Part shown: positions 36,508 to 45,315 of the stretch, piece after piece
Position numbering within the stretch: position 1 is the first letter of the stretch
How the letters are laid out: every line of letters begins with the position of its first letter
Assembly: GCA_965262565.1 (NCBI GenBank)
Contig: CBDHFQ010000020.1
Location: 682,001-746,000 of the forward strand
From: CBDHFQ01 sp965262565
GTDB taxonomy: Bacteria > Bacteroidota > Bacteroidia > J057
Direction of reading: 5' to 3'
DNA: 64,000 bases
The notes under the pieces: model-generated
What the model was told of the DNA's origin: nothing
Database searches by the model: none
The model's input: only the letters and a program-made list of their open reading frames with translations
Made by a program: the position numbers and the translations under genes

Positions 36508-37098
36508 TTATTTTTGCAGCTTCTTCCTCAATCTGCTTAGGGAAGAGTCTGTAATTCCCAGATAGGAAGCTAAATATTTCAATGGAATTTTTTCCAGATA
36601 AGGAGGATTAGCAAGTAGTTCTAGATATCGTTCCTCGGCAGACGTTGTTTGCAATGCTAACATGCGCTCCATCAATCTTATGGCTACATGTTCTGCATAT
36701 CTTTTCCCAAAAGCTAAATATTCGGGATATTGATGATATAAATTTTCCAGAGTATCTTTATAAATGATACCAATTTCACTTTCTTCTATGGCTTGTACAT
36801 AAAATGATGCGGGAGTTTCTTTATAAAAAGACAGTAAGTCGGAAATCATCATTCTTTCAAAGGAAAACCAGACCGTAATTTCTACCCCTTTGACATCATA
36901 AAAGAAAACTCTAAAGCTTCCCGAATAGATAAAAGCAAGAAAAGATGCAGGCTCATGAGGTTGGATTAAAAATGCCTTTTTCTTTAGATGCCTCTTCGCA
37001 TGAAAAGCTTGAATAAAAGGAGTTACATCTACATCTTGAAGATATTGTTTAAGAAAGAGTCGCAGTTGTTCCACTTTTGAGTTGTTGATCCTAATCAT
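36508..37098 (-). CDS. Crp/Fnr-family transcriptional regulator
   Basis: 196 residues. Residues about 20-125 form a cyclic-nucleotide-binding-like beta-roll ('FLAFIYSGSFRVFFYDVKGV', 'SEIGIIYKDTLENLY'), without the canonical arginine for cAMP binding. The C-terminal helix-turn-helix is 'IPLKYLASYLGITDSSLSRL', a short winged helix typical of Bacteroidota Crp/Fnr regulators. It is likely to regulate the downstream hydrolase gene and/or itself. The start lies 203 bases from the divergent operon beginning at 37302. Confidence 0.88.
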   Translation of the reverse strand: MIRINNSKVEQLRLFLKQYLQDVDVTPFIQAFHAKRHLKKKAFLIQPHEPASFLAFIYSGSFRVFFYDVKGVEITVWFSFERMMISDLLSFYKETPASFYVQAIEESEIGIIYKDTLENLYHQYPEYLAFGKRYAEHVAIRLMERMLALQTTSAEERYLELLANPPYLEKIPLKYLASYLGITDSSLSRLRKKLQK

Positions 37099-37231
37099 TG
37101 GCTAACCTGAGCTTCTTCTTATGGGTACCAGAGTATTTCTGGCTTTAGTTCATCTTGTGATACCTATATTCAACACAAAATTATTGCGACCATCTGTGAA
37201 TCAGCTTCGTTTATATAATAATGGTTGCTTC

Positions 37232-37299
37232 TTGTTTATTGTTTAAACTATATTATCGTTAAATAAACGGTATAGGGAACTTACACAAATTGTTTATTG
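37232..37299. promoter_or_regulatory. Repeat-rich divergent promoter region
   Basis: TTGTTTATTG occurs as a perfect 10-bp direct repeat at 37232-37241 and 37290-37299. An 8-bp palindrome GTTTAAAC (37241-37248) and an inverted pair GTTTATT (37234-37240) / AATAAAC (37262-37268) lie between. The position between a Crp-like gene and a LytTR operon suggests operator sites for one of these regulators. Confidence 0.3.
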
Positions 37300-37301
37300 G
37301 A

Positions 37302-38546
37302 ATGGTAATGTCCAGATATATTTTTTGGCTTATTTTTCTTTATCTGATGTCAGGTAAAGAAGAGTTGATGGCGCAATATGATCCTGGCCTTATTTATGGT
37401 GAGCTGAAGCTGAAGAATGGGAGGAAGTTTAAGGGACAAATCAGATGGGGAGCACATGAAGCTATGTGGGAAGATGTTTTTCAAGCGGTTAAAAAAGCAC
37501 ATCCTACCCAAAACTTACTCACTGAAGCAGAAGTTCGCTTTGTAAGTAAACGCCAGGGAGATTTTAAATTTGATTTCATGCAATTGTGGGAGGACAAAGG
37601 CCAGGATCTTAGCTTTGCCTTTCGTTGCCAGTTCGGAGATATTCACAGGCTATCAGTTCTTCCAGATAATTCTATCGTATTGGCCCTGAAAAATGGAGAT
37701 GCCATTAGTTTGAGAGCAGGAGGGATGTTAGCACCGGATCAACCTATTGTGGTGGTGGATGGGGAGTACGGTAAATTGAGTGTTAAATTTAGAGAATTGG
37801 AGTATATCGTATTTCAATCTCCGCCACCTCAGATGAGCTGTATTATGGGAGTACCAATCTTTGCCAAAGTCTTAACAACTGGAGGCACTTTCGAAGGATT
37901 TATTACCTGGGATGAAGATGAACGGTTGGAGTATGACATTATAAGTGGAAGAAAAGATGGGGTTAAATATGATTATGCCTTTAAAGATATTTCGGAATTA
38001 ACGGTTCATTCCAATGGATCATTGATAAAGTTTATGAGAGACAGTACCTCAGAAAATTCGCTATTTCTGAATAAGCATGATGATGTTTCTCAGGGGAATC
38101 ATGGAATAACCATTCATCACCTAAGTTTTGGTAAGTTGAAGATTAACTGGGAAAATTTCATTTCTGCGCGATTTTATGTGCCATTAACTTCCCCCAAAGC
38201 TTACAGAGAATTCAAGGTGCCTAAATTGATCAAGGGAACGGTCCTGACTAAATCAGGAGCATCTTATGAAGGGCAAATTATTTATGATTTAGATGAAATT
38301 TACGACCTGGAAATGCTGAATGGGAAGAATAATGAATTTGAGTACTTTATACCTTTTAAGAAGATCGATAAAATCATTCCTCAAAATGATAGATTTTCTC
38401 TTGTATTGTTAAAAGATGGGCAACAGTTTGTATTAGGAGAGAATTCAGATGTTGATTCTGGAAATCATGGATTAGTGATGAAATTAGAAGAGGGAGAAGC
38501 AGAGTTTATTGAGTGGAACGATATTAACATGATACAGCTTGAGTAA
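37302..38546 (+). CDS. Secreted protein with triplicated SH3-like beta module, first gene of a two-component operon
   Basis: 414 residues from the ATG at 37302 (37308 is also possible; the in-frame TTG at 37290 is unlikely). The signal peptide 'SRYIFWLIFLYLM' ends near LMAQ. Three copies of a beta module are visible near residues 25-55 ('ELKLKNGRKFKGQIRW'), 185-215 ('KVLTTGGTFEGFITWD') and 305-335 ('TVLTKSGASYEGQIIYD'), and each is followed about 60-80 residues later by a strand ending in 'F.L/LKDG' and a 'GNHGI/LV' motif in copies two and three. I know no named family. Its stop overlaps the start of the histidine kinase by 8 bases, so an extracytoplasmic sensor or ligand-binding role in the same pathway is inferred. 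Confidence 0.75.
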   Translation: MVMSRYIFWLIFLYLMSGKEELMAQYDPGLIYGELKLKNGRKFKGQIRWGAHEAMWEDVFQAVKKAHPTQNLLTEAEVRFVSKRQGDFKFDFMQLWEDKGQDLSFAFRCQFGDIHRLSVLPDNSIVLALKNGDAISLRAGGMLAPDQPIVVVDGEYGKLSVKFRELEYIVFQSPPPQMSCIMGVPIFAKVLTTGGTFEGFITWDEDERLEYDIISGRKDGVKYDYAFKDISELTVHSNGSLIKFMRDSTSENSLFLNKHDDVSQGNHGITIHHLSFGKLKINWENFISARFYVPLTSPKAYREFKVPKLIKGTVLTKSGASYEGQIIYDLDEIYDLEMLNGKNNEFEYFIPFKKIDKIIPQNDRFSLVLLKDGQQFVLGENSDVDSGNHGLVMKLEEGEAEFIEWNDINMIQLE

Positions 38547-39591
38547 ATCTATTTATAATGTCTGGTCCTGGATTAATTTACAATCCATAATGCTATTCCT
38601 TTTGGGTGGAGGAATTGTATTTTTGTGGTTTTGGTTGGAAAGAGTGAAAGAAGAAGGAGGTTATCCCGACTACCTCGTAGCTTTCATGTGGATTGTTTCC
38701 CTGATTTTTTGTTTATGGGTAGGAAATCTCATCATATACAGGATCATACGCAAGTTTATTTCGTGGGAATCAGCCTTTAATCTTCGCTTTTTTCTTCAAT
38801 TGATGTGTACAGTTATTTTTTCTTTGGGATGTATTAATATGACCTATTTTGCTATCAAAAATAATTACACACAGCTTCCACCCGATAGGGATCAAATGAT
38901 TTTGCTCAACATTTATGGAACTCTTTTTCTTATTCCCGTTTTGTCCATACAGTTTGGACTGGTATTTTTGAACAAGTGGAAAAAAGCAACCATTTCTCAG
39001 GAAAAGTTAAAAAAAGAACAGGTTCAGTCTGAGTTAACTGCCTTAAAATCCCATTTATCTCCTCATTTTCTGTTCAATAATCTCAATATTTTATCCTCAT
39101 TGATTCAACCAACCAATATTAAAGCGCAGGATTATTTAGATCAATTTTCCGAGGTATTCCGCTACGTACTTAAAAACAGAAAAACTGAACTGATTCCTTT
39201 AACTGAAGAACTTCATTTTATCGAATCTTATAAATTTTTGTTGCATCGGCGTTTTCCAGATGGACTAAAGATTGAGGTGGAAATCCCCTCTGTTTATCTC
39301 CATTATATGGTTCCTCCCTTATCTTTGCAAGTACTCGTTGAGAATGCCTTAAAGCACAATATCCTTTCGGAATCCAATCCTTTGATGATACATATTTATG
39401 TGAATCCGTTAGATCTTCCTGTATTAATCGTAGAGAATAACCTTCAAATCCGAAATATATCTATCGAAGAGAAAACGGGTTTTGGATTGGAAAATATACA
39501 AAGAAGATATTGGTTGATTGCTCAGAGAGATATTGAGATCATAGAAACAGCTGATACCTTTCGTGTCATGTTGCCACTTCTGTTAACGTAA
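38539..39591 (+). CDS. LytS/YehU-type sensor histidine kinase
   Basis: 350 residues if translated from the TTG at 38539, which overlaps the upstream stop; the first in-frame ATG (38590) would cut into membrane span 1. Four membrane helices lie at about 16-33, 46-70, 85-105 and 125-145. A short coiled coil leads to the His_kinase core with phospho-accepting His176 in SHLSPHFLFNNLN, and an HATPase with N-box 'LVENALKHN' and G-box 'GFGLENIQRRY'. This is the LytTR-partner family of kinases. It lies 6 bases before its response regulator and should phosphorylate it in response to an envelope signal. Confidence 0.88.
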   Translation: MSKSIYNVWSWINLQSIMLFLLGGGIVFLWFWLERVKEEGGYPDYLVAFMWIVSLIFCLWVGNLIIYRIIRKFISWESAFNLRFFLQLMCTVIFSLGCINMTYFAIKNNYTQLPPDRDQMILLNIYGTLFLIPVLSIQFGLVFLNKWKKATISQEKLKKEQVQSELTALKSHLSPHFLFNNLNILSSLIQPTNIKAQDYLDQFSEVFRYVLKNRKTELIPLTEELHFIESYKFLLHRRFPDGLKIEVEIPSVYLHYMVPPLSLQVLVENALKHNILSESNPLMIHIYVNPLDLPVLIVENNLQIRNISIEEKTGFGLENIQRRYWLIAQRDIEIIETADTFRVMLPLLLT

Positions 39592-39597
39592 AGAGAC

Positions 39598-40365
39598 ATG
39601 AATATTTTGATTATCGAAGACGAGGCCTTGGCCGCTGATAAATTACATCAAATGATACATCGGTATAATCCTCAGTATCAGATACTCGATAAGTTGAGAT
39701 CAGTGAAAAAGGCCGTTCAGTGGTTTTCAGACAATGAATCTCCGGATTTGTTGTTTCTGGATATTCATTTGATGGATGGTACCTGTTTTGATATTTTGAC
39801 ACAACATCCCATTGCGTGTCCGGTAGTGTTTACCACTGCCTACGATAATTATGCGTTGGAGGCTTTTAAACTCCATAGCATCGATTATCTCATGAAACCT
39901 ATCAGCTTTGTCAGGCTTCAAAAAGTATTTGATAAATTTGAATCCATTCGTCAAAATTTCCAGCAGCAATCTTTTCATCAAAAAATTGACCATGTCCTTG
40001 AAGGAATCAATACGCTTAGTCCTTCTTATAAGACACGATTTTTAATTAAACTAGGAGACCGTCTATTTCCTAAGTCAGTGAACCATATCCAATATTTTTT
40101 CTCAGAGGATCAACTCACTTTTCTCCTGGATGACGAAGGGAAAAAACATCCCCTTAGTTATACCCTAAATGAGTTGGAAACAGAATTAGATCCCAGGGAA
40201 TTCTTCAGAATAAATCGACAAATGATTGTCCACTATAAAAGTATTTTGATGGTGCATAAGTATTATAATGGAAGATTAAAGATCGATTTCCTCTTTCCCG
40301 CTCCCGAAAAGTGTATAGTGAGTAATCGAAGAGTGGCAGACTTTCAGGTATGGTTGGATCGATAA
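39598..40365 (+). CDS. LytTR-family response regulator
   Basis: 255 residues. The receiver domain (1-120) has acidic pocket residues E7/D8 and phospho-acceptor Asp55 in 'LLFLDIHLMDG', with Lys in 'DYLMKPISF'. The C-terminal LytTR DNA-binding domain (about 150-255) shows 'FLIKLGDRLF', 'EFFRINRQMIVHYKSI' and 'RLKIDFLFP', as in AlgR/AgrA-type regulators that bind direct repeats. It is the third gene of the operon starting at 37302 and is the partner of the upstream kinase. The direct repeat before the operon is a candidate binding site. Confidence 0.92.
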   Translation: MNILIIEDEALAADKLHQMIHRYNPQYQILDKLRSVKKAVQWFSDNESPDLLFLDIHLMDGTCFDILTQHPIACPVVFTTAYDNYALEAFKLHSIDYLMKPISFVRLQKVFDKFESIRQNFQQQSFHQKIDHVLEGINTLSPSYKTRFLIKLGDRLFPKSVNHIQYFFSEDQLTFLLDDEGKKHPLSYTLNELETELDPREFFRINRQMIVHYKSILMVHKYYNGRLKIDFLFPAPEKCIVSNRRVADFQVWLDR

Positions 40366-40501
40366 ATAGGTGAAATTAGTAGATCGGCGTATTCCTTTCA
40401 TCAACTAATTCTAACGCTCATCTTATCATTTCCTTCGCTTGTTTGTTAATCATTGTTCCTCTGGGCATTGACCTTTTATTTAGCTTAAAAAACAAGCGTC
40501 A

Positions 40502-41737
40502 ATGTATAACTTCTGCCTGAAAATCATTTCCATTTCTATTCTATTCACCTGCCAGTTTCTGAATCTCTCAGCACAAATAGACAAACTAAATGTATTTATA
40601 GATTGTAATTGCGACAGAAATTATATTCGACAGGAACTGTCTTATGTGAATCATGTCCGGGATCAAGCTTTGGCTGATGTGCAGGTGTTTATCAGGAATA
40701 TGGTGAATGGGAGCGGAGGTCAATCTTATGAACTCAATTTTGTTCCCAGCGAGGAACTAGGTGAAGAAGAATACAATCATCACTTTGAAGCTAATCCCAC
40801 CATGACCCGAGATGAAATCAGGGCTGGGCTGGCAAAAAAAATCACCTTAGGTTTATTGCCCTTTTTACTACAATCGGAAGTGGCAGATTATATTGAAGTG
40901 TCTCTGAAAGACTTACCAGTATCGGATGACAAGGCGGCAAATGAAGAAGATCCCTGGAATAAATGGATTTTTAATGTGTATGGAGAGGGAGAAGTAGAAA
41001 AGGAGTCCAGCAGAAATCAAACTAACTTCGAACTGGGTTTTAGTGGAGATAGAGTAACAGAGGAATGGCGAATTAGAGGGGATTTGGGCGCCAACTTTTC
41101 CAATAGCAAATTTTTAAGTGGTGAGGAAGAGTTTACTAGTAGAAGAAGATACCAGTTTGTTCGAGGGAGTGTGGTTAATAGTCTGGGGAATCATCTTTCA
41201 GCAGGAATATTTAGCGCTTACGAACACAGTACTTTTAGGAATTTGGATCATAGACTCGCTTTACAACCTGCCATAGAGTATAATCTATTCCCCTATAATG
41301 AAGTACTAAAGAGGGAAATTACATTTGCCTACAGAGTAGGTGTCATATACAATGATTATATTGAAAAAACTATTTTTGGACAGAATCAGGAACATTTCTT
41401 TAGTCAATCCCTCAATGTGAATATTCGCTTCAGGCAGGCGTGGGGTAGTTTGTTTACTAATCTTTCTGCTTCCAACTTCCTAAATGATTTCTCCAAAAAC
41501 CGAGTAGAGTTTAATACCTGGGCCTCTGTGCGAATCGTGAAAGGCTTAGCGGTTCGATTTTCTACTAAGTTCGAATTTATCAGAGATCAAATCAACCTGC
41601 CTGCTGGAGACGCTTCCCTTGAAGACTTATTACTGAGCCAAAGACAGATAGCCACAGATTTTGAACTAAAGATGGGCATAGGGTTAACCTATACCTTCGG
41701 TTCCGCTTTTAATAATATAGTGAATACCAGGTTATAA
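40502..41737 (+). CDS. Outer-membrane beta-barrel protein with N-terminal 'DCNCDRNYIR' domain
   Basis: 411 residues with a signal peptide (about 1-24, ending LSAQ). The N-terminal domain begins 'LNVFIDCNCDRNYIRQELSY' and continues 'VRDQALADVQVFIRN', a conserved opening of an uncharacterised Bacteroidota/Gemmatimonadota envelope family. From about residue 150 to the end there are alternating amphipathic strands typical of a 10-14 strand outer-membrane barrel, finishing 'MGIGLTYTFGSAFNN'. The two Cys (DCNCD) are striking for an otherwise Cys-free protein and could bind metal or form a disulfide. It follows the LytTR operon by 136 bases and may be a regulated target; this is inference. Confidence 0.78.
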   Translation: MYNFCLKIISISILFTCQFLNLSAQIDKLNVFIDCNCDRNYIRQELSYVNHVRDQALADVQVFIRNMVNGSGGQSYELNFVPSEELGEEEYNHHFEANPTMTRDEIRAGLAKKITLGLLPFLLQSEVADYIEVSLKDLPVSDDKAANEEDPWNKWIFNVYGEGEVEKESSRNQTNFELGFSGDRVTEEWRIRGDLGANFSNSKFLSGEEEFTSRRRYQFVRGSVVNSLGNHLSAGIFSAYEHSTFRNLDHRLALQPAIEYNLFPYNEVLKREITFAYRVGVIYNDYIEKTIFGQNQEHFFSQSLNVNIRFRQAWGSLFTNLSASNFLNDFSKNRVEFNTWASVRIVKGLAVRFSTKFEFIRDQINLPAGDASLEDLLLSQRQIATDFELKMGIGLTYTFGSAFNNIVNTRL

Positions 41738-41782
41738 TCTTTTATACGCGTAGTAAGGCAATGCTGAGAATGAACAATAGGT

Positions 41783-41816
41783 GGAGGAGATGCTTAGATG
41801 AGTCTTCTCCTTTTTT
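41783..41816 (+). terminator. Rho-independent terminator
   Basis: GGAGGAGA (41783-41790) pairs with TCTTCTCC (41803-41810) with one G-T wobble and a 12-nt loop, followed by TTTTTT. It lies 45 bases after the barrel gene's stop and closes that unit. Confidence 0.7.
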
Positions 41817-41969
41817 GTGTACAATTGGGCTTTGTAGATGAACTTATTATTCATAAATCATAACACCTCTTCGAAAACAACATCTATCTTTTCCAAACAG
41901 GCTACTTTATTCCTTGAGTTAATATATGTATACTTTGAATAAAACTCGGTATAAGAATCTTGCTCATTT

Positions 41970-43175
41970 ATGCACCTGAAAACTGGAAATGATAACCTGG
42001 ACCCTGACGCGAAAATAACTATCGTTCGAAATTTGGTTGCTAATAACCAGTTGGATAATGCCTTGGAAGAATTGACAACTACTTTTCTTAGAAAGGAAGC
42101 CATGGTCATCCAAGAGCAATTGAATAAGCTGGATGAAGCTAAACTTCTTTCTGGAATGGACGCAAACACTTATGCTGTCCAAAGAAATTACGTACTAGAG
42201 GAAATACTTGAATTGATTGAGGTATTCATGGAGAAATCACAATCACAACATACCTCTGATTCCAGCCATAAATCTCTATTCTCTAAAAAGGCCATTGCTA
42301 TTGCATCCTCACTAACTGGTCTGTTAATTATGTTGTTGATGTATTTCCTATCTAACTCAACAGTGCCGGGAAGTGTTCCGAAGTCAAGATGGACAACCCA
42401 GGTAGGGGAGCAAAAACATGTTCCAAATCTTAGAAGGATTTTTCCTAAGTCCTCATTCCTACTGTTGAGAAGAGAAATAGATGATTCTGCCGGATTAAGG
42501 CTGCCAATAGAAATGGTAAATGTGGAAGGAGGAACATTTTGGATGGGAGAAAATGAAGACTTTCGATTGAGATATGCGCATGAAGTAAAAGTGTCAGATT
42601 TCAGGATCAGCAAATACGAAGTGACGCAATTCCAATGGAAGGCTATTATGGGGAATAATCCTGCGAATACTCCCGATTGTGACAACTGTCCCGTCGAGCA
42701 GATATCCTGGAATAATGCCCGGCAATTCCTGAAAAAGCTGAATCAAAGATTTCCTGGGATGAATTATCGACTTCCTACTGAGGCAGAGTGGGAGTTTGCA
42801 GCAAGAGGAGGAAATAAAAGTGAAGGGAAGTACTTTGCCGGGAGCTATGATATAGAAGAGGTGGGTTGGTTTAGGGACAATGCTAATGCAACTACGCATC
42901 CGGTAGGTCAAAAAGCCCCTAATGAATTAGGAATTTACGATTTAAGTGGAAATGTTATGGAATGGTGTCAGGATTGGCATAGCAATACCTATTATCGCAA
43001 TAAAGAAGAAGAGGGAATTAGGTATAATCCAGTAGGACCATCATATGGAAGTTATAAAGTCGTACGTGGTGGTTCCTGGAATGATTATAGCGATTTCTGT
43101 AAGGTAAACTTTCGTAATCTTTACAAACCTTCCATGCGATCCAACGCTATCGGTTTTCGGCTTTGCAGGGATTAG
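41970..43175 (+). CDS. EAD11-like domain, membrane helix and SUMF1/FGE-fold domain protein
   Basis: 401 residues in three parts. Residues 16-90 ('ITIVRNLVANNQLDNALEEL', then a helix with 'LSGMDANTYAVQRNYVLEEIL') match the effector-associated domain 11 pattern of bacterial conflict proteins. A single membrane helix lies at 108-128 behind a KK start. Residues about 180-401 are a SUMF1/formylglycine-generating-enzyme fold: 'MVNVEGGTFWMG', 'YEVTQFQWKAIMG', 'YRLPTEAEWEFAARGG', 'LSGNVMEWCQDW', 'VVRGGSW' and 'AIGFRLC'. The Cys pair of true sulfatase-activating enzymes is not complete (only one Cys in SDFCKVNFRN), so a lectin-like binding module is likelier than an oxidase. No sulfatase is nearby. 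The orientation would put the EAD in the cytoplasm and the SUMF1 fold outside. Confidence 0.85.
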   Translation: MHLKTGNDNLDPDAKITIVRNLVANNQLDNALEELTTTFLRKEAMVIQEQLNKLDEAKLLSGMDANTYAVQRNYVLEEILELIEVFMEKSQSQHTSDSSHKSLFSKKAIAIASSLTGLLIMLLMYFLSNSTVPGSVPKSRWTTQVGEQKHVPNLRRIFPKSSFLLLRREIDDSAGLRLPIEMVNVEGGTFWMGENEDFRLRYAHEVKVSDFRISKYEVTQFQWKAIMGNNPANTPDCDNCPVEQISWNNARQFLKKLNQRFPGMNYRLPTEAEWEFAARGGNKSEGKYFAGSYDIEEVGWFRDNANATTHPVGQKAPNELGIYDLSGNVMEWCQDWHSNTYYRNKEEEGIRYNPVGPSYGSYKVVRGGSWNDYSDFCKVNFRNLYKPSMRSNAIGFRLCRD

Positions 43176-43375
43176 GAAAGAGCGAAATTAATTGATCCTA
43201 CTCAATGTAAGAATTTAGCCTGGTTCGTTAACTTTTCTTGGGCACGCTTTCAGGTATACAATTCATCGGTAATAAAAAAAGAAAGTAAACAAACCATTAA
43301 GTTTTTTCGACTACTACATTGATTAAAAGGGAGTTCTATAAATTGGTACAAAATCAACCAATACGATCGCCCGAT

Positions 43376-45235
43376 ATGAACACCCTAAATTGTCGACTAG
43401 TTCTATTAACCATATTATCTTTCCCAGGATGGATATGTTCCCAATCTTTACCTGATCCTATCGCTCAATACGAAATTTGGCCCATATATGCATTACCTGG
43501 AAAAGCAGAACAAATTCCTGGAAATTACATTGCACCACCACAGTCCCGTTTCGAAGCATTTAAAGCTAAACATGCAGGTTTTGTGTTTCACGACATGGAA
43601 GCTGATGAAGTGATTCAAAATGTGTTAGAAGCTCCATTCTCAACTAATGCATTTACCTTCGAAATGCTATTACTACATCATGTAAATACGATGACCGGAG
43701 CAGCGATCTACCTCCTCGATGAGCAATCAAATCAACCTGTCTACTGGCAAAGTTATTACAGCACTTACAGAGAGGAAGAAGGCGCACTGATCAACTCCCA
43801 ATTAGGTGACAACATCATTGAAACAAGAACTCCGCCCTTTAACAAATACTGGTTTCACCTCATTGGCACCTATCAAAATGATCAATTAAGCCTTTATGTA
43901 AATGGAGAGCTATCCGACCAAATAAATGTTACTGACATATCTATCGCTAATCTTCGCTTAGATATGGCAGCCTATGTTAGTGAACCATATTTACATTTAG
44001 GAGATGTGATCAAAGAAGTGAAGGTCTATGATCAGGCACTGGATGCATCTCAAGTCAAACAATCGTTATATTTGATAGAAGAAAAAATTAAGCAAGGTGG
44101 GAAGTATAGGGATCTTTTTCATTTTAATGCGGGGCCCTACTTACATTTAACCACCCAAACCAGCGCCAATATACTTTGGGAGACTAATGTACCAGCTTCG
44201 GCCATTGTCTATTACGGCAAAAAACTACCTCTCACCGATTCTATGATCATTGAACAGACCAATCCATCCGAAAGTGGATATGAAGCTTTCATTCAGGAAC
44301 TTACCATTTCTGATCTCGAGCCTCACACTAAGTACTTCTACAACATTAAACTGAACAGCGATACAGGAGAAGAGATGGAATCGGGTGTCTTATCTTTCCA
44401 AACGGCGGTGAAAGAAGAATCATCCTTCCAGTTTGCTGCCATAGGGGATACAGAAGCAAGACCTCATGTGAATGATCAAATAGCCAAATTGATTTGGGGA
44501 GAGCGTCCTGATTTTGTGCTGCATATGGGAGATTTGACGGATGGAGGTCGCAAGGATTCAAAATGGGAATGGAATTACGAATATTTTCAAGGCATGACCC
44601 AATTGCACTCCCGTATTCCTGTCTTTCCAGTTCCAGGTAATGGGGAAGGAGATCTGTATTGGTACGAAAAATACCATCGTTTGGGAGAAGAAGAAGCTTT
44701 TTATTCGTTCCCATATGGCAATGCCGAGTTCTTTATGCTCAATTCCAATGAAAGAAAAACGGAATTTGCTGAAGGAGGAAAACAGTATACATGGCTGGAT
44801 GAACGATTGGCGGCATCTAATGCTAAATGGACTTTTGTGTGTATGCATCATGCACCTTATTCCACGGACGAAGATGATTATGGTAACTCTTATGAGGGAT
44901 TGGAAGACTATGGAGATCTGGCGGTGAAGCAATTGGTTCCGCTATTTGAAAAACATGGGGTAGATATAGTGTTTTTTGGTCATTTACATACCTATAGCCG
45001 CATGGGGCCGATCAAAGCCGAACAAATCGACCAGGAAAATGGAGTGTACTATATTCAAACAGGAGGAGCTGGCGGGAATTTGGAAGATTTTGGCCCTACA
45101 CGTGCATGGTTCAGTGAAAAGGTGTATCGTGGCCATCATTATTGTTTGGTGAATATTCATCAGGGGAGTTTGGTCTTTAAAATGTACGACGCTGAAGGGA
45201 GATTGAGAGATATGATGGAGCTGGAAAAAGATTAA
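43376..45235 (+). CDS. Secreted LamG / Fn3 / metallophosphoesterase protein (purple acid phosphatase-like)
   Basis: 619 residues from the ATG at 43376, which starts a signal peptide (MNTLNCRLVLLTILSF to CSQS); an in-frame TTG at 43319 is less likely. Residues about 60-240 form a concanavalin/LamG-like jelly roll ('TFEMLLLHHV', 'KVYDQALDASQVKQ'). Residues about 265-350 form a purple-acid-phosphatase-type Fn3 domain ('ILWETNVPASAIVYYGKK', 'LEPHTKYFYNI'). The metallophosphoesterase domain has FAAIGDTEARP, LHMGDLTDGG, PGNGEG (GN-H/G-E motif), 'CMHHAPYS' and 'FFGHLHTYSR', the metal-ligand motifs in order. It should hydrolyse phosphate esters outside the cytoplasm. No T9SS domain is visible. Confidence 0.88.
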   Translation: MNTLNCRLVLLTILSFPGWICSQSLPDPIAQYEIWPIYALPGKAEQIPGNYIAPPQSRFEAFKAKHAGFVFHDMEADEVIQNVLEAPFSTNAFTFEMLLLHHVNTMTGAAIYLLDEQSNQPVYWQSYYSTYREEEGALINSQLGDNIIETRTPPFNKYWFHLIGTYQNDQLSLYVNGELSDQINVTDISIANLRLDMAAYVSEPYLHLGDVIKEVKVYDQALDASQVKQSLYLIEEKIKQGGKYRDLFHFNAGPYLHLTTQTSANILWETNVPASAIVYYGKKLPLTDSMIIEQTNPSESGYEAFIQELTISDLEPHTKYFYNIKLNSDTGEEMESGVLSFQTAVKEESSFQFAAIGDTEARPHVNDQIAKLIWGERPDFVLHMGDLTDGGRKDSKWEWNYEYFQGMTQLHSRIPVFPVPGNGEGDLYWYEKYHRLGEEEAFYSFPYGNAEFFMLNSNERKTEFAEGGKQYTWLDERLAASNAKWTFVCMHHAPYSTDEDDYGNSYEGLEDYGDLAVKQLVPLFEKHGVDIVFFGHLHTYSRMGPIKAEQIDQENGVYYIQTGGAGGNLEDFGPTRAWFSEKVYRGHHYCLVNIHQGSLVFKMYDAEGRLRDMMELEKD

Positions 45236-45315
45236 GTAGGTGCCAATGTATCGTAATTGTCCGCTATTCACTATCTTGAAGGGGTAAAGGAACCGAATAA
45301 ATAATAGGAGAGCGT

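Noticed and set aside
41970..43175. Sulfatase-activating formylglycine-generating enzyme
   Set aside because: Only one Cys is present where the catalytic pair is expected and there is no sulfatase gene nearby; called a SUMF1-fold binding domain instead.
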